From contig PUQB01000096.1 of the NCBI GenBank assembly GCA_003024785.1, positions 407,333 through 471,332 on the forward strand: DNA of 64,000 nt, given 5' to 3'. Under the pieces are notes generated by a model. That model was not told where the DNA came from and did not search any database. It saw nothing but the letters and a program-made list of their open reading frames with translations. This stretch comes from Selaginella tamariscina. Taxonomy: Eukaryota; Streptophyta; Lycopodiopsida; Selaginellales; Selaginellaceae. The position numbers were made by a program, and so were the translations under genes. Shown piece by piece: positions 48,221-58,479 of this stretch (positions within the stretch are counted from its first letter, which is position 1; the number at the start of each line of letters is the position of its first letter).

Positions 48221-48730
48221 TTTAGGAAAATTACATTTATATACCCTTGAAATTTATCATATTTACATATAATCCCTTAGAAGTTTTATATTTACATATA
48301 CACCTTTTAAAAGTTTTAAATTTACATATATACCCTAAAAAAACTTCAATCATGATATTTTAACTTTTAAAATAACAATATTAATTAAAAATATATTCTC
48401 AATTCGTAATATATTATAAATGAAATAATTAAAGTTTATTAAGTGTTAAATGTCAAAAAATTATCATAATAAAAAATAGAATATTTTTAAAAATATTTAT
48501 ATTATATTGTGATATATATGTTTAATAGGTTGTATTTTGGACTTAAATATAATAAAATACAAATTAAATATAATTTTTTATTGATTTTTTATAATGTTTT
48601 TTAATTTTTAATTTTGAAATTTATGAAGTTTTAAATTGAAGTTTCAAGGGTATAGATGTAAATATAAAACTTCTAGGGGTATATATGTAAATAGAATAAA
48701 TTCAGGGGTATAAATATAATTTTCCCTAAT
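48221..48730. mobile_element. MITE, about 510 bp, AT-rich
   Basis: Terminal inverted repeats: left TTAGGAAAATTACATTTATA, right (reverse complement) TTAGGGAAAATTATATTTAT. Inside each end are two to three direct copies of a tttacatatataccc unit alternating with aagttttaaa. No coding capacity. Same family as the short copy in the CK1 intron. Confidence 0.82.
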
Positions 48731-48763
48731 TTTTATTATAATTACTCTTTACTTCGGAGGTTA

Positions 48764-50379
48764 ACCTGTAGCTCGGCTAGTCCATGTATCCCGATTCACA
48801 AGGTGAGCCTCGTTCGTGGACTTGGTCAGCTAGGGGCTTAAGTTCCTGAGGGTTTGGTTCCTAACACGGGTTACTTTACCAGATTCCGTGGGATTTCCAA
48901 AGAGGGGATTCCAGGGTTGGCACCTGGGCAAGCCACCTTTGTGGCACCAGGTAAAAACTCTGACAATTGGTATCGGAGCAAGTTCTTTATGGTCAGTAGG
49001 ACTGCCTTAAGTCATAGGGTGTTTCAGTGTTTAATAACTCTAAATTTTGATATACTCTATCGCTTTCGATTAACATGTTTGTATTCTGTGTAGAGAGTTT
49101 GATCTTGTGAGTTGTCAAACTTCGGAGAACACTTGCTCAGTGAGTCGGCATGAGATTCTACGTATGTTCGAAAGTCTTATGCTAGTTCAAGCTGATGTGT
49201 GTGGGTGTACAACTTGTGCAGGGATATTCCAAGCATATTCTCTGAGTGTTGAAACTAGGGTTCAATACGATGAGCAAAAGAAAGCAACCAGAGCCTGAGG
49301 TAGAGAGGGCTGTGGTAGAGGCTCAAAATGAGGAGATAGATGAGGCTGATCCATGTCGACCCCCTAGAGTTAGACAACGACCTGGTTGGTGAGAAATAAT
49401 GATGGATGCCCTAAACAAACTTCGAGGGGATGGTTTGGGGTTGAATGACCGAATCGATAATGTTGCCGTTCGGATTCTGATAAATACTGCAGTGCCAGAT
49501 GTTCCGCAACCAGACACACAAAAAAAGAAGAAGAAGCATGACTTAGAGTCAAGTTTCTCTAAATCAGATTCTTCGATGGAAGTAGGTGGTGGAGGTCCCA
49601 GTAAATTCAAATCGGTAAAGCCTTCAGATTTCATGGGTTCAAAGGATTACAAGGTTTTGGATGATTGGTTATATGATATGGAAAGCTATTTCAAGGCTGC
49701 TTCTGTGAGAAAAACAGAAAAGGTTGCATGTGCCAAGCAGTTTCTTAAAGGAGAAGCTAAGACTTGGTGGTGGATTGTTGAAGGTGAACGTGGATACCAA
49801 AACAGCTGGAAACACATGAAAAGGGAGATCAAAAAGCAGTATATGCTGGATGATCTCGGTTTGCGATTGCATGCTGACGTGGCACTTTGTCAACAAGGAG
49901 TTCGGGGAAGTCCAATGGACCATGTTTATTGATTCGAAAGTGTATGGCGATTGGTGCCAAATATGAGTGATGATGAAGGTCGAAGTTGCTTCATGGCTAG
50001 CTTGAATGAGAAGACGCGAAGGGAAATCTTAAGGTACAAGCCAACAAGCTATCGGGAATGTCAAGAGGCAGCTCAAAAGGTTGCTTATGGCATGTCATTA
50101 GAAGACTTGTACAAAGGGGAGGAAGCAAAACCTAAATCGAGGAGGTTGCCTCCAAAGTCTGGGTTCAGAAGGTTTGATAGGTGACCATATAAACCACCAT
50201 CGAATTGAAATGCAAGTCCCTTTGTCGGTAGTTCTAAGTTTTTAGATACATTAAGACCCATCGGATCTTGAAAATCGTTAGCGTTACCACCACCTCAGCA
50301 GGCTAAGGGCTCGGCACCAAAGTCTGCTCCTTCACAATCCACAGGCGGGGTTTCGACATGTTATAATTATAACAAGCCT
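48764..50379 (+). mobile_element. Ty3/Gypsy chromovirus fossil: part of 5' LTR, primer site, gag
   Basis: Last 200 bp of the LTR (48764-48965) followed by an initiator-Met tRNA primer site, ttggtatcggagca (48967-48980), a leader, and a gag region from 49270 with a capsid-like domain. The copy stops abruptly within the gag zinc knuckle at 50379, where another repeat begins. It is the same family as 57510-64000, in the opposite orientation. Truncated at both ends, with a few breaks in gag. Confidence 0.9.
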
Positions 50380-51377
50380 TTGTCGTCAGCGGTCGTGTGA
50401 CCACCTCTGCCGCTGCTATACCAAGTTTACTACTGCTCGGAGAGTCGGCCATGCGGTATTTGGGTCGTTCCCTCGGGTAGGTGAGGCATGGGCCAATTGC
50501 GGCAACCGAGGTGCCTCGCTGCCTTCCATTAACCTCCCTCGGCCAACCCGTCGCATCCTCCTGGCCAGCTTGATCTCTAGTTGTTTGAATGAGTTAATCC
50601 TGGCTCTCCTTCGGGCTGCAACTCTACTTGCTACAATGAACTCCATCCGTGTGTACTATTTATCCCTTTATGGTTGCCACAAATGGTCATCAGGGACTCC
50701 ACAGGCCAGATGTGGTGCTTCTTAGGAAGCCTCAGTGGTTGCCAGGACGCTGTGGATAGCGTCCAACTCCGGGGGTTTGAACCGGCAAGCCTCCCTTACC
50801 TCAGGAGTACCAGAAGGTGCTGAATGGCCTCTACTTGGACGCCGCGAGGGTCTGTGTATAGGAGTGGGGAGTTCTACTAGGGTATCGCTGTGGTGGTTAG
50901 CAGAGTGCATTGCTCAGCCTAGGAGCGGAGCAAGCAGGGAATCACCGATATGATGGTGAATAAAAGGAGTATGCATATATATATATATATATGTATATAT
51001 ATAATGCCTGCCTGAGTAGACAAGGGAGCAAGATACAAGACGCAGAATTGACTTCCAAAAAGACCTTGACCCACTACCCGCCTTCCTGCTTATATAGTGG
51101 GTCACCTAGCGCTAGACCCTAAGTATAGGTGGCGCTTTCTTACTAGTCTGCCGCCCTATGACAAAGTCCTATCTGTCTCATTTATGCACCACTCTCACGT
51201 GGGTTTTCCTACGTACCCTGGGTAGTTGATCTGAATGATCGGATCTACAACCGGTTACGCCGCTGCCTAACATCTGTCGCCATCAGTCTGTACCTACGGT
51301 ACCTTCCTTACCTGGCGCTTTGTCCCGTCGCTCGTCCGCGCCAGTTGGTAGTTAGACTGTGTCAGACCACCATCAAC
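50380..51377 (-). repeat. LTR-like repeat, copy A (truncated)
   Basis: Inverted relative to copy B (51999-52395 plus 56302-57509), about 85-90 percent identical. Read on the minus strand it begins TGATGGTGGTCTGACACAG at 51374 and has a TATA-type box (TATATAAG) at about 51090, so it may be a solo LTR of an unidentified element; this is inference. A (TA)n tract at 50976-51004 marks the place where copy B carries the LINE. Confidence 0.7.
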
Positions 51378-51489
51378 TAAGAACAAGCTATGGAGTATAT
51401 TTATATCCCCTTAGCACCTCGGTTACATATAAGATGAAAGTCTAGCACTGTGAACTACAACGACTTGACCCCCTTTTGAGACTTCACCA

Positions 51490-51990
51490 ACAAGAAAAAT
51501 CAAAAGGAGATTTGGCACTGTGCAAAATGGGAACACTACTCTGCCTTTTGGGATCCAAGATTGGAGTGGAAATTACCAGCACACTATAAATGTTCCAGAT
51601 ATATTCAAGCTTGGCCTTCAAAGCATGAAGCTTTGTTACAAGCAGAGAAGACAGCTACATGAGATGGTGTGTATGAAGTTCAATGCCCTACATGCAAATC
51701 GAAATTCAACCACATGCCAGTATATGTCAAAGGCAACCCACGGAATTTGGCCCTTATGATTCACACAGATGGATTCAAGGCAAATACTACAAGAGTAAAG
51801 AATGTATATGCCTTCAATGTGGTGGTTATGAATGGTGGAAGCTGTGGTCTTAAAGAGGTTAAGGAGCTTGTGTTGTCGAGCTTATACGTCAACAAAGAAC
51901 CACTGCAACATGGTCCAGATTGCTTGGATAATTTTCTCAACCGCTTAGTGACTGAGCTTAAACAACTATTCTATGAAGGCATTCCAGTTT
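51490..51990 (+). mobile_element. DNA transposon transposase fragment (CACTA/KDZ-like), uncertain
   Basis: Two overlapping plus-strand frames. The longer (51669-51992) reads EVQCPTCKSKFNH (Cys pair), then NLALMIHTDGFKANTTRVKN and LDNFLNRLVTELKQLFYEGI. The order hydrophobic-DG-F-K followed some 60 residues later by an FLxxLVxELxxLxxxG segment is typical of CACTA/tnp2-like and KDZ transposases, where the Asp is catalytic. The fragment is bracketed by the inverted repeat copies A and B. No ends of its own identified. Confidence 0.4.
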
Positions 51991-51998
51991 AGTATGTG

Positions 51999-52395
51999 GT
52001 TGACGATGGTCTAACACCGTCAAATTGCCAGCCGGCGCGGACAAGCGACGGGACGAAGCACCGAATAAGGAAGGTACCACAAGTATGGACTGATGGCAAC
52101 AGATGTCAGGCAGCGGCATATCCAGGCATAGATCCAATCGTCCGGACCAACTACCCAGGGTACGCAGGACAACACGCGTGAGGGAGGTGCATAAATGAGA
52201 CAGACAAGACTCTATCACAAGGTGGCAGACCAATAAGAAAGCACCACATGTACCTAGGGTCTAGCGCTAGGTGACCCACTATATAAGCAGGAAGGTTGGT
52301 AGTGGGTCGGGGTCTTTTTGGAGTCAAGTCAATGTCTTGTATCTTGCTCCCCTGTCGGAGATAGTTTGTACTTAGTCAGGCATTATAATTATATA
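51999..52395 (+). repeat. LTR-like repeat, copy B, first part
   Basis: Reverse complement of 51005-51377. Contains the TATATAAG box at about 52280. Continues, after the LINE insertion, at 56302-57509. Ends in the 14-base target duplication attataattatata (52382-52395). Confidence 0.8.
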
Positions 52396-52586
52396 TTATT
52401 GGAACTATGCGTATCTTATTCACTCGTGTATTAACATACATCAATCTGTTCCTTTTGTGGGTAACATCTACCTTATTCCTATCTCCTCATCATCTCTGTA
52501 TCTATTTGCCACATCCTCCTGCCTTACCATATCAGCCTGCCATGTCGCCTATGTTCGCCATGCTGCATCTAAGGACGCATCACCCT

Positions 52587-54215
52587 CTAGAAACCACACG
52601 GGGGCTGCCATCTCCAACATATTATCGCTCGCGTACTCCCGGGAGTCCTCACCAACCGCCCAAGCGCAGGCAGCCATTGTTCTTCATACACCCTATATTC
52701 ACCTATGTCGCATGTAGCCCGTGCTTCCTCATAAGATGCCGCCACCAAGGACACCAATGTTACCCACAAGCACGCTAGGGTCCGCTGCAAACCCCACCTG
52801 TGCCCTTGAAACACCTCGGCATTTCTGGCTCTCCAAATCGTCCATAGTGTGGACCCCTGCAAAAGGTACCATTGGTTCAACCATAAACCAGGCGGTTCCT
52901 CCATGATCACCTGTGTTCCGCCTGGATCAAAACTCGGTCTCTCCTCCAATCTCCCTGGAGTGCTCCATACTCCTGCAGACGCCCGTACATGCACAACATG
53001 CTCCCCTAAGCAAGCTGTCTCCCATCCTATTGTCGCATCCTCTGCCCTGCTCAACCTTTGCACCAGTGCCATGGTACGGTACCATATAGCCCTTGCTGCT
53101 CGGCAGTCCCACAAGCAATGCCTTTCCGTCTCAACCAGCCCACAACACGTACACAAATTGCTCGGCAATCCTCTGATGTTAGCACGCACCGCTAAGCTGT
53201 CCTGCAACAACATCCACATAAACGTCTTGATTCCACTCGACCAAGACCCTGTCCAAAGTTCTCGTCCGAACGACCGTGCAAGCGACTGTGGAAGGCCCAC
53301 CCGGCACATATGTTCTTCCAGTTTAGTAGGCGCACGAGGCCCACTAAATGTCTCTCGCCCGATTCTGGGTTCATAAGCAAAAAAACCCCGTCCAACCGCG
53401 TCCACCACTTCCACATTTTCGGGTCCATGTCCAACTCTTCCACTGGTTGGGCTCGAAAGATCACTAAGTGCCTCCACTGCCCATGTGCTACCTCTGGATC
53501 GATCTCGGGCCGCTTCCTTGCCATATCTACGACTCGAATAAGCTGAGATCCAGCTAAGTCTGGCAAGGGGGAAAAGCATACCGTTTGAGGGTCAAGCCTG
53601 CCATCCTGTCCCACTTGGAAGCTCGCTCCTTCCCGCTCTGTGTCTGCCACGTACCAGACTCTCTCTCCTATCCGGCACCAATCTCCCTGTCGGTGTTCAT
53701 AGTCTGGCCATTGCCCTCCGAAGTCTTTCAGCATCTGTTCACGTGTTGACAAGAGGATGATGACTGCCTTCACCTCGCTGGTCGTTAAACGCCCCACGCT
53801 CCTGGCTGGTTCCCACTTGCGTAACCAATCCAGCATTCTCTGTGGCTGCATGTCCAAATCCTTAGCTGCCCCACTGTTCGCAATCCTCCTGCATGCCACC
53901 TCCTATACACCACCTTCACACCGAGTGGCATTCGCTCATCCCCAATGGATATCCCAATACCAACCGGATGCACAAGTTCATGTAAAAACAAAGGAAGGGC
54001 CAAGAGCTCTTCCAGTCGTGTCGGCCTCATCGGAACAAGAGCCAGCCGAAGTTCCTGCCAATACTTGAGCAACGTTCCACTGTACGAATCCTGTGCCGAA
54101 GGGGTCCTGAAGGGAGGTATGCTAAACATCCACCTGGGTCCTCTGCCCATTGCAAGGCTGGTGCCATGGAAGATCTCCTCGGCCTAAGTTGCAGGAACGT
54201 TGCACGCATGAACAC
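52587..54215 (-). CDS. LINE RT carboxy-terminal part with zf-RVT
   Basis: Continuation of the LINE ORF in two further frames. 53899-53192 reads DWLRKWEPARSVGRLTTSEV and KMWKWWTRLDGVFLLMNPES; 53400-52587 contains the zinc-binding domain, SSGIKTFMWMLLQDSLAVRA, then CTCCGLVETERHCLWDC (C-x2-C...H-x4-C pattern). At least two frame changes separate it from the RT, so this copy is dead unless these are sequence errors. Confidence 0.85.
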
Positions 54216-54228
54216 CTTCCATGGTTGA

Positions 54229-56301
54229 TTACCTGGGAAAAAAGCTCTTAGCAGCCATCTTGGACATCAATGCTCGTGCCGATGGACCTGGAGCCAACAA
54301 TCCCATACCTCCATTCTCACGTGATTGCAAGCAAGAGTCCCAGCGCACTCGGGCTTGATACTTTTGCTTTCTGCTCGCCCCTTTCCAGATGTACACCCGC
54401 AACAATTGTTCAATCTCCTTGGTATCCTGCACACGCAAGCTCCATACCCCCGTGTAGAACCATAAGCTGCCCAGTAACACCGCATTCGCCACTACTATGC
54501 GCGCCGGTAATGAGAGAGGGCGGTTGCCCCAACAACTCATCTGCTTGAGGAGGCGTTGAAGGATAAACGCGCTGTGTCGACTAGTGTTGTACTCCGCGCC
54601 CAACTGAAATCCTAGGTACCGCGTGGTCTGCCCTCTTTCTACCCAAATAAACCCCCAAGCCTCTCCCCATCTTGGGCGTTCCTTGTCACTAAGCCACACT
54701 CCCCTCGACTTATGCCAGTTTATCTTACCTCCCGCTACGAAGTTGAACCTATCCAACAGCTCCTTGACGCGGCCTAGGTTCTCCACCGTTCCTAAGACTA
54801 GCAAGCCTGTATCATCCGCAAACAAGCTATCTAGCACAGAGCGTTCCATTGGTGGGCCCAAGTCTCGCAAGGAACCTTGACACGTTGGCAGTGGGATCCC
54901 CGTTGGTCTACACGGCCGGTTACAATGCAGGTATGCGTGAAGTGCTTCAGCTTGCATCAGAAACAGGTATGGAGCCATCGGGCAGCCTTGACGAACTGAT
55001 CTGGTGAGGTGTATCGAGCTTCCCAACCATCCGTTGATCACTAGCCTACTAGTTGATCGTCTATAGAGTCTAGCTGTCCATCGCACAAACCTCGCTGGAA
55101 AGCCTAACTTTCTCATCACCAACTCCAGAAAGTTCCAATCTACCCTGTCATACGCCTTTTCTCCATCCAACAACAATAGACAATATGGATCAGGTAGGTT
55201 ACTCGTCCATTCGCTAGCAAGCATCATGGTGGCAACATTCTCGTATAGCTGCCTTCCCTTGAGAAACCCGTTCTGCGCGTTGCAAGCGATGACCCTCATT
55301 ACCGGCTGTAGGCGGTTGGCAAGCGTCTTCGCGTAGATCTTATATATTGTGTTCATCATTGAAATCGGTCTCCATCCTTTCACCTCCGCAGCATCCCCAC
55401 TACCTTCCTTCGGAATAAGAGTTACTAGCCCGTTCGTGAACACTTCATTCCACATCTGCCTTGGATGAGTCTCCTTCGCCCAATTCCACTCCGCTAAGAC
55501 TGCCGCTCCTATCCACCTCCATGCTTGGACGAAGAACTCCATGGGTATGCCATCTGATCCGGGGGACTTGTCTCGCTCATTTAGTGCCCGGACTGCCACA
55601 AGTAGCTCCTCTTCTGTGAACGGCCTTAGCAGATTCTCCTCCATCTCAGGTGTGACCGCACGAGTTAATGTGGCAAGCACTGCTTCGCATCCCCTTGATC
55701 GTGCCGTTGGCCATGGTTCCGCCGTGAAGAGCTGCTGGAAATACTCTGTACCTATTTCTAGCATGCCGTCCACGTCCTCACGAATTTGGCCGTTCTCATC
55801 CCTGAGTCCAAAAATAGGCTTGCCTTTTGTGACTGGGCGGATGGCTCGAAAAAACTCCGAGTTAAGCGTGCGCTCATTCGTGTACCAACGTAGATCCCTA
55901 AGACGATGACAGTCCATTGCCTTTTCCGCCTCCAACTGTTCTAGATGGTGTGTCAATGCTACTTGACGAGCAGTCAACCATGGGTGTCCGGGATAGTGCT
56001 TCAACAATCGTTCACTTGCAACTAAGCTCTCGCGAACTGCTCGTATCCTGGTAAACACCCGTTGGTGCCGCTGCTTCTGAACCTCTCTACAGTATTGCGA
56101 CACATATTCCAGGTATCCTGCTAAGCTCTGTTCACCTGCATCTTGTCTCCCATTCCATTCTTGTTCCAGATGGCTCATGATATCCGGATCTCGTATAAGT
56201 CTCCGCGTGATAGCTGCTGGCCTACGTTGTGCTGCTGGCTGATCTGAGACCTTCACGCGTACTGAGACTGGGGCATGATCCGATACTCCAAATCCCTGCC
56301 A
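54229..56301 (-). CDS. LINE reverse transcriptase
   Basis: Open for about 690 residues. Order: endonuclease end (SDHAPV), a helical linker, then the RT: FTEEELLVAVRALNERDKSP, GSDGIPMEFFVQAW, LVTLIPKEGSGDAAEVKGWR, PISMMNTIYKIYAKTLANRL, NAQNGFLKGRQLYENV, LLLLDGEKAYDRVDWNFLEL (catalytic Asp), RSVRQGCPMAPYLFLMQAE, and DSLFADDTGLLVLG, the FADD active-site box. The thumb runs to 54229, where the frame stops and the protein continues in another frame. No RNase H recognised. It copies LINE RNA at the nicked target. Confidence 0.93.
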   Translation of the reverse strand, partial: WQGFGVSDHAPVSVRVKVSDQPAAQRRPAAITRRLIRDPDIMSHLEQEWNGRQDAGEQSLAGYLEYVSQYCREVQKQRHQRVFTRIRAVRESLVASERLLKHYPGHPWLTARQVALTHHLEQLEAEKAMDCHRLRDLRWYTNERTLNSEFFRAIRPVTKGKPIFGLRDENGQIREDVDGMLEIGTEYFQQLFTAEPWPTARSRGCEAVLATLTRAVTPEMEENLLRPFTEEELLVAVRALNERDKSPGSDGIPMEFFVQAWRWIGAAVLAEWNWAKETHPRQMWNEVFTNGLVTLIPKEGSGDAAEVKGWRPISMMNTIYKIYAKTLANRLQPVMRVIACNAQNGFLKGRQLYENVATMMLASEWTSNLPDPYCLLLLDGEKAYDRVDWNFLELVMRKLGFPARFVRWTARLYRRSTSRLVINGWLGSSIHLTRSVRQGCPMAPYLFLMQAEALHAYLHCNRPCRPTGIPLPTCQGSLRDLGPPMERSVLDSLFADDTGLLVLGTVENLGRVKELLDRFNFVAGGKINWHKSRGVWLSDKERPRWGEAWGFIWVERGQTTRYLGFQLGAEYNTSRHSAFILQRLLKQMSCWGNRPLSLPARIVVANAVLLGSLWFYTGVWSLRVQDTKEIEQLLRVYIWKGASRKQKYQARVRWDSCLQSRENGGMGLLAPGPSARALMSKMAAKSFFPR

Positions 56302-57509
56302 ATTATAATTATATATATAGACGCATACTCCTTCTATTCACCTTCGTATCAGTGATTCCCCGCTTGTCCCGCTCCTAGGCTGAGCAATGCACTCTAACAA
56401 CCACCACAACGAGACTCTAGTAGAACTCCTCCACCCCTGTACATGGATCCTCACGGCGTCCGGTTAGAGGCCATCCAGCACCTTCCAGTTCTCCCGAAGT
56501 AAGACCGGCTTGCCGGTTCAGACCCCCAAAGTTGGATGCTATCCACAATGTCTTGGCAACCACTGAGGCTTTCTAAGAAACACCACATTTGCCTGTGGAG
56601 TCCCCGACGACCATTTGTGGCGACCACGAAGGGATTTTTAGTACACACGAATGGAGTTCACTGTAGCAAGCAAAGTTGCGGCCCAAAGGAGAGCCGGGAT
56701 TAACTCGTTCGAATAAACAGAGATCAACGAGCATTAGCTGGTCAGAAGGAAGTGACAGGCCACTGAGGAAGGTTGATGGAAGGCAGTGAGGCACCTCGGT
56801 TGCCACAATCGGCCCTACCTCACCTACCCGAGGGAACGACGCAAATACCGCATGGCCGAATCTTCGAGCATAGGTAAATCCGGCACACCAGCGGTAGAGG
56901 CGATTGTGCACTGCCGACGACAAAGAAGGATATGAAAAACCGTAGCACGTCTGGACGTTAGTCCAGGTACAATAGCGTGCGGGAATGAGCATCACCCGGA
57001 TGGGTGACTTCGCCTGACAATGACCTTTGATGCAAAGTGGGATGGATAGCAGGACGATGGAAGCCCTCCACCTCTCGACGTAGATGAAAGTGATGGTCAC
57101 GATGAGCCCCCACACCAAACAGTAGAACCCGTGTTCGATGAGTACCCTTGAAGGAAGAAACCCCGCACAGGAGAACCCCAGGAAAGGGAAGACCAATGGT
57201 GGAGGCAGGAATCTTGAGGTGGCGAAAGCAGCACGGATAGCAACGGGGGACGTGAGCCGGTGGTCCAACATGGCCAGCACCACAACAGACATAAAGTAGG
57301 AAACCCAAGGCCACCGTCATCCACTAGGGTAAGGCAGAGGGCCTGTGGCTACCCGGAAAGAGAGGAGGAAGAACCTCATCCGGAAGGCCCCCGTAGGGAG
57401 GGGCATCGATTGCCAATAAGGTAACCTCTACACCAAGAATTCAGCCGATTGGACAATGCAGCAGGTTAGGGTGGTTACCAAGATGAGAACCCAATGCCTC
57501 GGAAGCAAT
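56302..57509 (+). repeat. LTR-like repeat, copy B, second part
   Basis: Bases 56320-56920 match (inverted) 50380-50985. The remaining 56920-57509 has no counterpart in copy A, which is truncated. It abuts the chromovirus LTR at 57510. A 239-residue open frame on the minus strand (57292-56573) is hydrophobic and Ser/Leu-rich; copy A lacks it, so it is treated as non-coding. Confidence 0.75.
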
Positions 57510-58479
57510 TGTCAGAGTTTTTACCTGGTGCCACAAAGGCGGCTTGCCAGGTGCCAACCCTGGAATCCCCTCTCTGGAAACCCCACGGAATCTGGTAAAG
57601 TAACCTGTATTAGGAACCCAACCCTTAGGAACTTAAACCCTAACTGACCAAGTCCTCGAACGAGACTCACCTTGTGAATCAGGATGCACGGACTAGCCGA
57701 GTTATAGGTGTCGTTCCTAGCTTGGCGTGGTTGAGGCGGCCGGAGCAAGGCCTCAACCACTAGTTCTGCGGAACGTGAACTCGGGCAATACCTTTGAGCT
57801 TGCGAGCAGGTTTTCGGACCAAGGAATCTGGCTAACTCCTTGGAAGTGACGTGCCCTTGTCTCAAAGGCAAGATCCTGCCAACGATAAGGATAGTCTAAC
57901 CCTAGGGTGGGTTGTACCCCTATCGTGTGGAAGTTTGGGCGGCACAACAGAGGGTTGCACCTTGACGACACAAGCTTAGCTTGCACCGGTAGGAGGTTAA
58001 CGAGCTCTCTTTTGAACCCAGGAAGCCTCACTACATATACTCTACCTTATTTATGTGACGGACCCCCCCCCCTGTTTACCTAAATGAGTAAGTGGGCTGG
58101 CACAAAAATGCCAGCCCTTAGAGAAAATGGTTTGTCCTAACCTAACCCTAAACCTAACCCCTAGGGGGGGGTATTAGGGCGTGGGGTTAGGGCAACCCTA
58201 GGGTTAGGTCAACCCTAGGGGTGTCCCTAACCCTTTTTGACAAGCTATATTTAACGGAAAACCTACGTCAAACTGGGGGAGAGTTTTCTAGAGGGTAAGT
58301 ACTACCTTCGCCTAGAGTTTCTCGAGGTACCTAGTGACAAGCCGGCCGGACTACCCCTAAAACCTAAGTGCACTAAGCGGGGCTGTTTCTCACTACAACT
58401 AGGGTTCGCCACACAACTCGGTAGGTAACAACAGTCAAACCCCAAAGTAAAGGGTCGAGTCATAGTAAAAACTATGACA
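57510..58479 (-). repeat. 3' LTR of the chromovirus (970 bp)
   Basis: Starts (minus strand) TGTCATAGTTTTTACTATG and ends AAACTCTGACA. Carries a run of telomere-like ccctaaac/cctaaccc motifs at 58137-58240 and a C-run at 58063-58073. Next to it, 58480-58494, is the purine-rich tract used for plus-strand priming. Confidence 0.93.

Larger units (their letters stand above)
52396..56301 (-). mobile_element. 5'-truncated LINE (plant L1-type), inserted in copy B
   Basis: About 3.9 kb, minus strand. Flanked by perfect 14-base target duplications attataattatata at 52382-52395 and 56302-56315. The 5' end begins inside the endonuclease domain (FGVSDHAPVSVRV, the final catalytic Asp-His), so the element is 5'-truncated, as usual for LINE insertions. 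The 3' end lacks a long poly(A), finishing tagttccaataa. The matching, unbroken sequence in copy A confirms an empty site with a (TA)n tract. Confidence 0.9.

Noticed and set aside
56573-57292. 239-residue minus-strand open frame
   Set aside because: Lies in repeat copy B; the inverted copy A does not preserve the frame, and no motif is recognised.
58137-58240. Interstitial telomere
   Set aside because: The motifs are few, irregular, and lie inside an LTR; this is not a telomere remnant.
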